64,000 nt of DNA from Wurfbainia villosa (lineage: Eukaryota; Streptophyta; Magnoliopsida; Zingiberales; Zingiberaceae): the NCBI GenBank assembly GCA_025175895.1, contig CM046000.1, forward strand, positions 43,684,720-43,748,719, read 5' to 3'. Position numbers and translations under genes: made by a program. Below, in pieces: positions 23,892 to 35,190 of the stretch. The notes beneath the pieces are model-generated. The model was not told where the DNA came from, did not search any database, and was given only the letters and a program-made list of their open reading frames with translations. Numbering within the stretch: the stretch's first letter is position 1; each line of letters opens with the position of its first letter.

Positions 23892-25026
23892 TAAAACTTT
23901 TACATGCTTAGTTATATTGTTTTACTTTTTTAGAATGGTTAGATAGGACAAATAGTTAGTCATATTTGACAACATAGTATTAGGATGCGGCAAGATGATA
24001 ATACATTAGGGAAACGAAGTCTTATCTGTCCAAGTTAGATAAGGCGTATCTAGCTCGGTGCACTCGACTGAGTTGAATTAGCTGAAGCTACCTCGTCATA
24101 TCCTAAACTAGTTAGACCAGGAAATAATCTTAAGTCACTCAAGTAATAAATTTCTTGAATTTGGCTTTGTCTAAGGAAGTGGTCATTGTTCCGATCAAAG
24201 AAGGCCTTTATGCCTCACCACGACCTAGAAGCCAATTTCTTGAAAAGTTTACTTGACGAGCTAAGGGTTAAATCTAAATCTAACCCAAGGTTGACTATCT
24301 TTAATCAAGTTCAAATCATCTCACAAAACATATAAGGTGAATACATTTTGAGACACATAGAATGGGTGAGATGTTAAGGATAATTGAAATACACTTAACA
24401 TAACTTTTTCAAAATGCTACTTATTTTCTCAACTATTGCACTTAACGAATAATTATAACACTTAGCGATAATACTATGTATATAACTTTCTAGGCCAAGT
24501 TTAGCACCCCCTAAATCTCATATACCTCATATATTTGACTAAGGAGGAGAGCAAACTAACCCTAAGGGTTATATTACAAATCTTTAAAAGTTCTTTTTGA
24601 AAATAAACTTATAATTATTTTGGAAATTAAATTATGTTTCAAAAAAAAACTTATTAAATTGTTGGTGCAAAGGGGCATACCTCAAACCAATCTATCTAAC
24701 TAATGCTAGACGCATGCTTAGATTTATAGTTGATTTATCCTTAATAATTCTAGATGCATGCTTATAACATGTTGTTTTTAAACTTCTATTTTATATAAAC
24801 ACCCCCACACTTTTTTGATTAATGGAAAAAGGGGGAGAAGAGCAAAAGTTAAGGCGGAGTAACACAAAATTTTATTTTATTTTAAAAATTAAAGTATCTT
24901 TATCAAAACTCACCTAGGGTTAAGGGGGAGTTTTTGAAAAGGCATTTATCATTTACTTCACTTGTTTTATGCTTTAATTTTCCCTTAATTTTGTGTCGGT
25001 TTGCCATAGATCAAAAAGGAGGAGCT
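23892..25026 (+). other. 3' non-coding region of element C
   Basis: About 1.1 kb without a supported ORF. It is AT-rich with several short A and T runs, and two guanine-rich phrases (aagggggagaag near 24828 and taagggggag near 24921). It ends with aaaaaggaggagct just before the 3' LTR, a purine-rich tract that could prime plus-strand synthesis. Confidence 0.6.
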
Positions 25027-26122
25027 TGTTAGTGTAGGGGCACTAGATAATCGAACATAGGCTTTGATTATGGCAAAGGCCCAAAGTTAAGGTCTTATAG
25101 TTATCTCACATGCTCTATTAAGTGTGCAGAAATAATTAAGCTGAGCTGAAGGTCGGTGACACCCGGAGATTCTCGAGTCGAGAAACTGCGGTGGTCGGGT
25201 GACACCGGGAGAACTTCGGAGTGAACCGAAGAACCTGGGTAGAAGACCGAAAGCTAAGCAACAAGTGACAAAGGACCAAAGGTAAGCTCGGGTGTGAGTA
25301 AAGGTGAGGTCGAGTCCTCCGTACGGGGATGTTTTTAGGCAGTGATCCGACTAAGACTTCCAGTGGAAGGTCTCGGTCGAGATCGGACGGTAAGTGGCCC
25401 TCGATTTTACCTTTACTTGTATGTTTCAGACTAACTCTTTGTTGCAGTTGAGTAAACAAGCAGATAGTCGATTGTTGGCTATTGGCAGTTGACTGCTAGT
25501 GGCATCAATCGACTGCTATTCAAACTGTCTAGCTCGATGAAGGTCAAGATAAGAACCACTTATCTTGGGGTGAGGTGTCCATTTGGATCAAAACTAAAGC
25601 TTAACATTCAGGGGGTTGGAGGGATATAAAAGAAGGGGGCTCTCCCCTTTAGGTCATCTCAAGTGCTTACAAAGTGATCCAATAACGCTGAAGGTCTACG
25701 ACAATGCTACGATGTCGATACGCCAACAACACACCCTCAACTTCAAAGTTCAATCATCATCGGTATAGCTTACACTTTCCATTTCAATTATTACAATTGT
25801 TTTCGGGTTTTCAATCATCATGCTTTTGTTGTAAAAAGGAGAGGTGGGATTGCCCCTCTTCCTCATTCTTTGATTTGTTGTAACTATTATCTCCTACCTC
25901 CAATGAGGAGGAGATTGTTAGTGTTTTTTCCTCTGTACGCAGTCAAGGATCGTAGGGTCTTAGAGTAGCAATGTTAAGTTGTGAACCAAGTAAAAAAACA
26001 TCTTGTGTCTTTCTCTTTTCTACTGCATTACTCTTAGTTTTAATCGAACGAACGAAAAGAAGAAAAGATTTCTAGCTCGCTATTCACCCCCCCCCCCTCT
26101 AGCGCGCTCTTTCGATCCTACA
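25027..26122 (+). repeat. 3' LTR of element C
   Basis: The LTR is 1096 bp, begins TGTTAGTGTAG and ends CCTACA. It differs from the 5' LTR at many sites and in the U3 motif region (25455-25515) the CAGTCGACTG palindrome is mutated to variants. The TATA-like GATATAAAAGAAGG lies near 25625. Confidence 0.9.
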
Positions 26123-26737
26123 ATAGAGACAATCGAAATAAGATGCACACTCATTATAAGAGCCTACTGCATCTTCCCCCTACTGAGCACCGACATCGTA
26201 TGTCGATTGAGTTTTGCGAGATACAGGAAGATTGAAACTATATGTGTGATCTATTTGAATTAGAGAAATTTTAGGTAACTCAATCTATACCAATTATCTG
26301 AGTTATATATAAATTAAAATATTTGTTCTATAACTCATGTTTTATGTTTTATCTTAATAAATTTTTATATTGTAGACATGATCGGCAACAGATGCCCAAA
26401 ATCGATCACAACTACCATTTACCCTTCGAGGTGGCTCAAAATCATTCATTCAATACAGTTACAATGGTGTAAGTACAAACTTTATAGTTGCAGTATATTT
26501 TTTATTTTTAATATTAACACATTATAATATTTTTCAAATCGATCAGTCTGAGAGAAAATATCATATTACTGTCTTTAATACAACCCATTGTAGCTCGTTA
26601 AAAGGGTGGAGTAGGGAGAGAGTCGAGGCTGCATACGTAAGATATAATTGATATAATTTAGTAAAGTTGTTTTTAAATTTGCATAATTCTTTGTAAACAT
26701 ATAAATAACATGTTTGTTATTCTTAAGGTGATGACAT
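26123..26737 (+). pseudogene. CACTA second gene, 3' part
   Basis: Two exons of the En/Spm PF03004 type are visible. One, at about 26385-26470, translates as AQNRSQLPFTLRGGSKSF, close to the NRxxxxFTHxxGSKSF hallmark. The next, at about 26575-26640, reads THCSSLKGWSRERVEAAYV. GT donors follow both (ggtgtaag near 26465, acgtaaga near 26634). They continue the gene begun at 11077, after removal of elements A and C. The downstream end is lost at the junction with element B. Confidence 0.7.
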
Positions 26738-26945
26738 CGAAAGAGCCAAGGTCTCATCAGCGATCCAAACATGTGCTTCGCCGCTATCATCTTTTCAGAG
26801 AGATCATCAGTAGGAACGAAATACAAATCGAGAAAATTCCCACTGAAAGGAACTTAGCGGATCCCTTGACTAAGGCATTACCTCAAAATAAGTTTGAGGG
26901 TCATGTTCGAGCTTATGGTATTGGATACCGTAGCGATTGGCATTA
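26738..26945 (+). pseudogene. RNase H C-terminus of element B
   Basis: The frame SKEPRSHQRSKHVLRRYHLF, then EIQIEKIPTERNLADPLTKA and a terminal GYRSDWH before a stop at 26944 matches the end of copia RNase H of element A. The catalytic N-terminal part is absent. It has no start of its own, so the ATG at 26710 is not a real start. Confidence 0.8.
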
Positions 26946-26960
26946 GGCCAAGTGGGAGTC

Positions 26961-29179
26961 TGTTAGTAATATATGAGAGATGTCCTAAGGCAATCGCCTT
27001 ATGTATGAATCATTTATATGATAAATGAAGATTCACTATTTGAGTATACATGTTTTGTGTATTTGATTGGATCTTAAACTCATTTACTGAATGTCCACGA
27101 TACGATTCACAGCATGAGAGAATTTGTGATTGGATCACAACTAGTGAGTATCTCTACATGTGTAATTGTGATGTATCAGAATTATAACAAGTCGATTAAA
27201 TGATGGATTTGGACACCATCGATTACAGTCGAGACTAGCAGGTATACTCCTTGGTGTATCCAAGCGGTGATTCTCCTTTGGAGACATAGTGATGTCCGGA
27301 GTTAATCGTGGATGCTAGTTATGGTAACTAGTTCATTGGAGTGACCAGCCGTAAGACTTCATATGGTTCTCTGCATATATAGATATGTCAATGAAGTTCT
27401 TACTGTGGCTTAAGTGCGAGGTTCCTTTGACTTGCGGTATTCAAGTCATCTTGATCATGGAGACTTATGCTTTGACATCTTAAGCAAACATCTCCGAGGA
27501 GATGTGGACCCGGGATGATTGGGTATAAGTCAAAGTGATTGAAGGTGTTTGAATAGCCTATAAAGGATTCACCACTCCTTGCGAGGAGATGTATACCCAT
27601 GGCCTCTCGTCGGATTGTTACTAAAGTCTTTGGCCAAAGCATTACATGTTTAGAGTATGGTACTCTTTGATACATGTGGAGTAACTAGAATCCGTAGGAC
27701 GAGGAAATGATACTTGGGCTAGGTGTGACGTAGTCAGCCTAGTGGGGACTGACACTATAGACCATGTCCTGAACCAAGTGGGTATAAGATGAGTGAAGGG
27801 AATGGGGCACGAATCATTCGAGCTACTGAAGGGTTTCAGAAATAGTTCTGGATCAACCGTTGATCTTTTTGGTTAATTGGGGATCATGATGTACTACTAG
27901 GTGCCACTCATGATCGTTCTATAATTAATGGTTAATTATAGATGGCCAACATAAACCGAGAACCTATTTGGTCACACGCACAACGAGCGTAATCCAAAGG
28001 ATTTAAAACGAGCTTGAGAATGGTATTCTCAGACCGAGAGAAACAAGGTTTGGTTGGACCAAACATAAAGCGAGCATGAAATCATTTCAGTCGCAATGGA
28101 AGCGTGGATGGGCCGCGTCTTATGAAGACGTAATGGATGAACCAAAATGGTTTGGTTCTAATCCAATGGATGAGAATAAACCAAAGGGGTATGGTTTATT
28201 TTAAACGAATGAACCAAAAGTTGGTTCGGTTCGTTTTAACTTAAAATAAACCATCATGGTTTGGTTTATTTTAACTTATCTTAATGGAGCGGGTTAACGG
28301 GCTTTATGGATATGATCCATTAACCATTAAGAGAATTAGTTCTCTATAAAAGAGGGCTTAAGGGATTGTTAAGCCCTAACCTAATCCAAAACCCTAGCCT
28401 CTTGAGTTTCTGCCCACCTCCACCCTTGGAGTTTTTCGGCGCCAACCAAAGGTGCCGCCGCCACTTGTGCTGCCGTCCAAGTCATTGCCAGCGTCCAAGC
28501 TTCAGCCGGTGATCCTCCGGCGACCCTCCGGTGATCTTCCTAGGCTTCGGTGAAAAGGTGAGCACTTGGCTTCCTTTGTTGGCCGGCGCCTATCTCCTCC
28601 ACCAAGCTGTCCAGTTTTCTGGACAGCTTCTTCTCCTCTCGTCGGAGCGTCGTTTGGACGACGGTTAGAGCTCCGACAGCGGCTAACTTACCGGGGATTT
28701 GATCTCCGGTAATCCTCTGAGGTGGAGGACGAAGGATTCGTCAATCGGTTGACGAATACCTCTCCGGAGAAGCGAGTTTTGAGGACTCGTCTTAGGATCC
28801 GAATTTGGATTCGGATCGTGATCATCTCTCGATCACGTCGTCTTCAACACGAGGCTAGTAACCCGTACGAAGACAAAGCTCTTGGCTTAGCGAAGTCATC
28901 CCGAGGAACTCGGCGTGGATACGGATAGAGACGATTCTAGCGAGAATCGTTCCGGTTGATGCCGTTCCCGCTACACGTCATACGAAAGGTATAACGTAGA
29001 TAAATTTCCTTTTATTGCAAATTTAAATTTACGGTTATGTCTACACTTGTTTTAATATGCATGCGTGTGTTGTGTGTGTTGTAATAAATAGGAGTATTTA
29101 TTATTTTATTGCTTCCGCTGTGTTCATGTTTACGAAACATGATCGAACACACACACGCCGCGGTGCCGAAAACCCAACA
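26961..29179 (+). repeat. 3' LTR of element B
   Basis: The LTR is 2219 bp, TGTTAGTAAT...CCCAACA. It aligns along its length with the element A LTRs in reverse, including the hairpin series (28140-28280) and the TATA-like CTCTATAAAAGAGGGC near 28340-28355. Its right end meets unrelated sequence at 29180. Confidence 0.9.
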
Positions 29180-29183
29180 ACCA

Positions 29184-29433
29184 AGACAAAAGACTAATAT
29201 GATTCCTTTCCTTGTGGTGGATGGCCCTTCCACCTACAATGCTATCTTGGGTTGCCCTTTTCTATCAATCTTTCAGGCAGTAGCTTCTCCCTACCACTAG
29301 AAGATCAAGTTCCGTATAGGCCATCTCATTGGAGAAGTCCGAGGAGAGCAGAGGGTAGCTCGGAGTTGTTATATTCAAATGGTGAGAGATGACCAGAAGA
29401 AAGCCCGAGTTTATGATCCCAAAGGGAAGGTTG
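29184..29433 (+). pseudogene. Gypsy (Tat-type) protease region scrap
   Basis: The frame reads FLVVDGPSTYNAILGCPFLS, then FQAVASPYH, a stop, IKFRIGHLIGEVRGEQRVA and YIQMVRDDQKKARV. This is the region around the protease of Tat/Ogre-type Ty3-gypsy elements. Nothing of the adjacent gag or reverse transcriptase remains. It ends near 29433 where LTR-like sequence starts. Confidence 0.65.
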
Positions 29434-29574
29434 TGTTAGTGCAGAAAGCATCACTCCTTAGTTTTGATGTATGAACCATAGTTAAAAGTTAAGAATTACT
29501 TGTGGTTTGATATATATGTTAAGTGTGCAGGCTTAACAGGAAGTCCTAATAGGTTAGGTAGACCGGATACTAGG
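29434..29574 (+). repeat. Short LTR-like scrap
   Basis: Begins TGTTAGTGCAGAAAGC, resembling the start of LTR J (TGTTAGTGCAAC), and is cut after about 140 bases by LTR H. No gene seen. Confidence 0.35.
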
Positions 29575-29902
29575 TGATGTGAGAAAAATATATAGGGTTT
29601 TAGGAGTAATTTTCACTCATATCTCACTGCATTTTATACTTGTTTCATGCATATCGTACTTTATTTTGCATGCATTTCCTATTTTCTAGTTCGGAGATCT
29701 TCTCTTTGTGCTTTTTTGTACAGGACAACATTTTACAGAATAAATGACACACTTTTGGAGCTAAAGGAAGGCATTTGGCAAGCGGAATGAAGGGAGGCAC
29801 GACCCGGTCATGTGAAATCACATGGTCATGCCCCACCAGCCCAGCGCCACACATGGCAGTGCCCCACTAGCCCAGTGTCACACCTAGCATGGTCGTGTGG
29901 AT
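29575..29902 (+). repeat. LTR H (Athila-like), left piece
   Basis: Starts TGATGTGAGAAAAATATA, matching the start of the minus-strand Athila LTR at 3155. It includes catgtgaaatcacatggtc-type repeats (29800-29890). Element G is inserted here; the LTR resumes at 47859. The duplicated target is tggat. Confidence 0.65.
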
Positions 29903-31763
29903 TGAAGGGACAAACTTCACTTCCCGCTTCTAATCGATCGCTTGTGCATGGCGATCCCATCTACGTCCTCGGATTAAAAAATTAATCCAAGACAAAGACG
30001 GATTACCCAAGCAACCGATCCATCATCGTGCTATTCGATTAGAGTGGTCTCTTGAACAAACTAGTTGTTCAAGCAACTTAACTCTTTTCCTCGATTAGCC
30101 GCGGAATAGATGATGTACGGATCGCCAGTTTTTGTGTTTGTCTTTGGGGTCCAAGTAAATTAGCCACATGCAATTACATACATCATATAAAGAAACAAAA
30201 GGAAACCAAAACAAGAATTATACCTCTTGTTTATCTCTTGGTCTTCTATCGTATGTCCTATCCTCCTCTTGGACGTTGTGTGGGAAATGATCCTCCAAGA
30301 GATGAAGCCTCCTAGATCACGTATCTTTCTTTCCTTGTTCACTCCGAACAAAGGAAGATAATAAGCTCTCTTCTTCTCCTATCTAGTTCTAGACACAATC
30401 CCTTTGGAGGAAGATCAAGCCACCTTCTCCTCTTTGTTGTTGCCGCCAGCCACCAAGGAGAGGGAGAAGAAATAATGGGTGTCGACCAAGAGCTCCAAAG
30501 GAAGAACCTACACCCTTGTTGTCGCCGGCCAAGGAGAAGAATAGGAAGAGGTATGGGCGCCAGTCAAAGTAAGGAAAAAGAAGATGGGCGCCGGCTACAC
30601 CTTAGGAAGAGAAGGAAACAAACCCTAATCCTTCCACTTGTTTCCACCCAAGCCCTTTCTCAAACCGTAGCCGCCTAAGCCAAAAACCCTAATCTTCCAA
30701 AGATGTTCCATGCCCAAGCCCTTAACCCTCCTTTTATAGAGCTAGGCTTAAGGCTCCTTTCAATCTCCATCGTCGGATCTAGAGATTTAATCTCCACCGT
30801 CGGATCTAGAGATTTAATCTCCACCGTCGGATCTAGACTTCCATTTTCCATCGTCGGATCTAGGCTTCATGAGTGTTTTAATAGGCTACAATAGGGACCA
30901 TGAGGAGGAGTTGGATCTTGGCCACCCAATGGATCTAGCCCACATAAAGTCCGATCCATTAATGATAATTCATTCCACTAGAGGATTATCATTGATCTAC
31001 CTCACCAACCCCATAAATAAATATGGGCTCCATATATTAATTGTACAAATATCTCCCCGTGTTTAAGATCTCGAATGTCCGTCAATTAATTAATTTACTG
31101 ACAATTAATTAATCAACATCTAACTCCATTAGTAGTACCCCTCAACCTTATCATCATGTCGGACCAAGTCCACCTGCAAGGTTTACATGATGAACCTTAT
31201 GAGCTCCTCAAGGGGACATCATCATCCTAATATATAGGACATGATTTCCTCCTATAATCAATGACACACCATGTAAATAATATCATTTCCCAACTTACCG
31301 AGCCTATCGATTTAATCTATAAATCTCGCCCATTGGTAAATCAAAGAAATAAATACTAAGTACATGTGTCCGTTATTATATCGAGATTAAGAGCATGTAC
31401 ATCATAATATCCGAGGTCTGATTCATTTATGTAGTCAGCAATAAATCGAATTACCTCTAAGTCGATCCTGCTCAATACACACAAAGTGTACTAGTGTAAT
31501 TCTATGGTCAAGACAAATCAATACCAAATCACACTACAACCATACCAATGGTTTGTCCAAAACCATCTCGATTGTGAGCCTCTACTTATACTCTACAAGG
31601 AACTGATAACATGATCTCCCGTGTGACACTACACACCATGTTATCTACAATGTAATGTATCAGACAATATGCATAACCATAAATATGCAAACAATGATCA
31701 TGTGATTCTTATTTCAAAAATAAAAATGTTCATACAAAAGATAGACTTTTCAGTATACATCCC
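29903..31763 (-). repeat. 3' LTR of element G (main part)
   Basis: The LTR is 1861 bp plus four bases on the far side of element F. Read on the minus strand it is TGTTGG...CTTCA. It has four copies of a tctcca(c/t)cgtcggatctaga unit at about 27 bp steps (30762-30864), just upstream of a TATA-like TCTATAAAAGG (near 30731-30741, minus strand). The palindromic aattaattaat repeats lie at 31080-31120. Confidence 0.9.
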
Positions 31764-33591
31764 TGTTGGGTTTTTCCGAGCCGCAAAAACCGCTTTTTGC
31801 GTTGCGGAAACCTCGGAAGCCCCCGGCCACGGATCCGTGCGAAGTATAAAAATTATAATTACATATATGTGCTTACAGAAATCCTAGATCTACCTTAGAT
31901 CTAAGAGGTTAGAACGTTACCCTCGTAGCGACGCCCTTCGCTTATCCCGCTCGTCCAAAAGTTTGCCGGAACTCGAGAGTGTCAAGTGCACACTCCTCTA
32001 TGGTATCCACACAAGCAATAGGTGGAGAGAAATGCCTTAGAGTGTGCTAGCACTCCCTTAGGAATTTCGGCCAAAGAGAGGGATGGGAGAGGGAGAGCTT
32101 TAGAGGGTGTTCCAAGGAAGAAGATGAAGTTGTGTGAGTAACTCATCAAATGAATTCACCTAATGAAACCCCTAAAGTGGCCGGCCACTTCAAGGAGAGG
32201 GAGTTACATGCATGCATGTAACTCCCATGTCCCTTGGTCTCCCTCATGAGGTGGCACCAATTGACAAAGTCAATGATGATGTGGAGCATCATCATTGGCC
32301 GGCCATGCCTAGTCATCATCATGACATGGCATTTGGTCAAGTCAAACTTGACCTTTCATCTTCCCTCTCAAGTCAAGTCAAACTTGACCTCTAATCGCCC
32401 CTGGTTGATCAAATCTAACCACTTGACTCAAGTCAATTTAATATAATGAATCTCTATTCATTAATTTAAATTGATTTGATGAATCAAATCTCAATTAGAC
32501 TCATTCAACACTTGAATCAACTTGAGTCTAACTCAATTAGTCTAATTTGGATTACTCTTAATCCAATTTGGTTCATCCCATGAACCTAATCCTCATGGTT
32601 CATCATATGAACCTAATCTCCATCTAATTGCTCTTATGTGTGTGACCCTATAGGTTCTTGTAACGTTGGCAATGTCCCTACACCGATTTAGGAACATAAG
32701 CAATGAGCGGTATCTAGCAACACATCATTGCTACCCAAGTTACAAGAATGTTGAGCTCCAACATCACCTTTGTGACTACTAATTGTGACTCTCACAATAT
32801 GTGACAATGTCCTCTATCCTTGACATCTAGATTGACCAATCGAGGCATAGACCGTGTCATCCTCGGTACAATCTAAATCTTGAACTCAAGTAGACTCACT
32901 CTAATCAAATGAGCTCAATATCTCATATTGACTCATTTGGGCATAACCATACGCCGTGGTCTCACTCTATCAAGAATATCGATGTCACCCCGTCATATAG
33001 GAGAGGATAGATCCCATCTACATCACTCACATCCTCGCGTAATTAGTTACATACCCGATGTCGCCTTTATAGTCCACCCATTTACGGGTGGCGTTTGTGA
33101 AAAGCCAAAGTATGCAACTCCTTATGTAGGGAACCATGGTGACTTGGTCTAAGGACTAATAGTCATACTAATAGCCACATGAGAAAGTATATGACACTCA
33201 TATAACGATCCATGATACTTTCTCATGGCGGGTCATTCAGTATACATTCTCCAATGCATACCCATGTGTCAACTTGATATCTCATATCCATGACTTGTGA
33301 GATCAAGTCATCTTGTTGACCTACATGCTAGTCTCTATGCATTAACATTGTCCCTGAATGTTAATACTCGACTAGGAATGATTAAGAGTAGTGTTCTCTA
33401 TATCATCTCATTATCGATTCAACCAATTGATTGATATAGATAAGAACCTACTACTCAAGGACATTATTATATTTAGTTATTTGGCACCAATACAAGTAAA
33501 TATAATAACCATGCCTTTATAAATAGGAATATGATACAATAAAGTCCATACAACAATCATCACATGATTGGCTCTAGGGCTTTCACTAACA
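31764..33591 (-). repeat. 3' LTR of element F
   Basis: The LTR is 1828 bp, TGTTAGTGAAAGC...AACCCAACA on the minus strand. Between 32260 and 32436 there are about ten TTGAC/GTCAA cores. From about 32800 to 33130 the copy differs from the 5' LTR mainly by one- to three-base indels. The ORFs seen at 32146-32446 also occur in the 5' LTR and are not genes. Confidence 0.92.
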
Positions 33592-33626
33592 ATCTCCCAC
33601 TAGCACTAGTGCCAATCATCGTAGTA

Positions 33627-34140
33627 TCAAATACCCAATGACCTAGTGTGACCATCATGCTTTTTCTGTGCCAAAGCCTTGGTCAAGGGATCTGCGATGT
33701 TAGCGTCTGTGGGTACTCTGCAAATCTTCACATCTCCTCTATCGATGATCTCTCGAATGAGATGGAAGCGCCGTAGTATGTGTTTGGTCCGCTGGTGTGA
33801 GCGAGGTTCCTTAGCCTGTGCAATCGCTCCATTGTTGTCACAATAGAGCTCTATAGGATCTGCAATGCTAGGAACCACCCCAAGCTCGATAATGAACTTG
33901 CGGATCAAATGCCTCCTTTCTTTGCCTCGATGATCGGCGATATACTCGACCTCTGTTGTAGAATCGACAATCGTGTCTGCTTTGAACTCTTCACTCACGG
34001 CGCCACCATTCAAGCAAAACACAAACCCCATTGCGATCTGTAATCATCACCTGTCGGTTTGGAAGGCTGGCATCATTTGTAACCCTTCTGACTAGCTCCT
34101 CATCGCCTCGAATATCAAGAAATATTCTTTAGTCCTTCTC
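33627..34140 (-). pseudogene. RNase H of element F
   Basis: The open part 34031-33627 shows FVFCLNGGAVS, a TTEVEYIA motif with the conserved Glu, ELYCDNNGAIAQA with the conserved Asp, then EPRSHQRTKHILRRFHLI and ANIADPLTKAL. It lacks an ATG of its own, because it should continue from reverse transcriptase; the join to the N-terminal part is frameshifted near 34035-34140. RNase H removes RNA from the RNA-DNA hybrid. Confidence 0.85.
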
Positions 34141-35190
34141 AAGTACTTAGAATATTCTTGGTACTATCGATGGCGCTCACCGGATCTGATCGTATCTACT
34201 CGTCATGCTCAAAGCATACGAGACATCGGAGAATAGTACGGCGCATAGGCGTACATGATAGATCCTATAGCGGATGCGTAAGGGATCTTATCCATGCGGT
34301 CTCTCTCCTCTCTAGAAGAGAGGACTTTGAGTCTTGAAAGACTCACACCATGTGACATCGGCGAAGTCCTTTCTTGGAATTACGCATGGCAAACCAGTAA
34401 TATCGTGTCGATGTATGTACTCGACTTAGGCCAAGCATTCTCTTAGATCTATCTCTATAGATCTTGATGCCTAGAATCTGGTTTGCTTCACCTAAGTCCT
34501 TCGTTGAGAAGCCGTCCCCGACCAAGTCTTCACGCGCATGGCGAAGGGATGTCATTCCCAATGAGTAGTATGTCATCCACATACAATACAAGGAACACAA
34601 GTGTTCCCATTAACCCTCTTGTAGACCACGGGTTCATCTTCATTCTTGATGAAACCAAAGCTGTTTGATCGCATCATCGAATCGAAGATTCGGCTCAGAA
34701 GCTTGCTTTAGCCCATAAATGGACCTTTGCGACTTGCATACCTTCCCGATATGTTGTGGATCTACAAAACCCTCGGGTTGTGTCATGTACACATCCTCGA
34801 GTAAGTTTCCATTCAAATGCGGTTTTGACATCCATCTGCGGATCTCATAATCGTGGTATCTTTGATAGCAAGCAAGATCCGAATGGACTTAAACATCGCC
34901 ATCTTTGGAGAAAAGGTTTCATCATAGTCAATACCATGAATTTGCTTGAAACCTTTAGCCAATCGGCCCTTATAGGTATCGTAAGTCCATCCATGTCAGT
35001 CTTTCTCCTAAAGACCCACTTACACCCAATGGGTTTGACCCTTGGTGGATCGACCAAAGTCCATACTTGGTTGGTGTACATGGATTCCATCTCGGATCTC
35101 ATGGCGTCTAGCCATTTCTCGAAATCTGGGCTCATCGGCTTCACGATGGGAGGTAGGCTCATTCTCAATGAGCATAACGTCATCATGGTC
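34141..35190 (-). pseudogene. Reverse transcriptase of element F, fragmented
   Basis: Fragments in several frames: WTLVDPP and GCKWVFRRKTDMDG (35186-34980), LEDVYMTQPEGFVDP with SIYGLKQAS (34831-34690), then LYVDDILLI (near 34565-34600) and LGIKIYRDRSKRM (near 34445). The YVDD catalytic motif is present. At least five frameshifts split it over 1 kb, unusual for such a young element; see the findings. Confidence 0.85.

Larger units (their letters stand above)
21002..26122 (+). mobile_element. Element C: gag-only SIRE-like copia element
   Basis: A complete LTR pair (21002-22114 and 25027-26122), a good primer site and a purine-rich tract before the 3' LTR frame an internal region of only 2.9 kb that codes for Gag alone. 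The flanks acaga and ataga differ by one base, consistent with an aged 5 bp duplication. No protease, integrase, reverse transcriptase or RNase H was found, so it is a non-autonomous derivative. It reads on the plus strand in the CACTA gene. Confidence 0.85.
26738..29179 (+). mobile_element. Element B: 5'-truncated copia end of the A family
   Basis: Only the last 70 or so codons of RNase H, the polypurine tract (AAGTGGGAGTC) and a full 3' LTR remain. It is on the plus strand, opposite to element A. No target duplication is possible to test because the 5' side is lost; the right side abuts a gypsy protease scrap at 29184. The sharp left edge, near 26738, falls in CACTA sequence. Confidence 0.8.

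Noticed and set aside
30475..31066. ORFs in the G LTR, with partners at 46593-47157
   Set aside because: Same LTR sequence twice; low-complexity translation and no domain.
32146..32446. Small ORFs repeated almost unchanged at 39552-39852, looking like conserved genes
   Set aside because: They are parts of the two LTRs of element F; identity comes from LTR duplication, not coding conservation.
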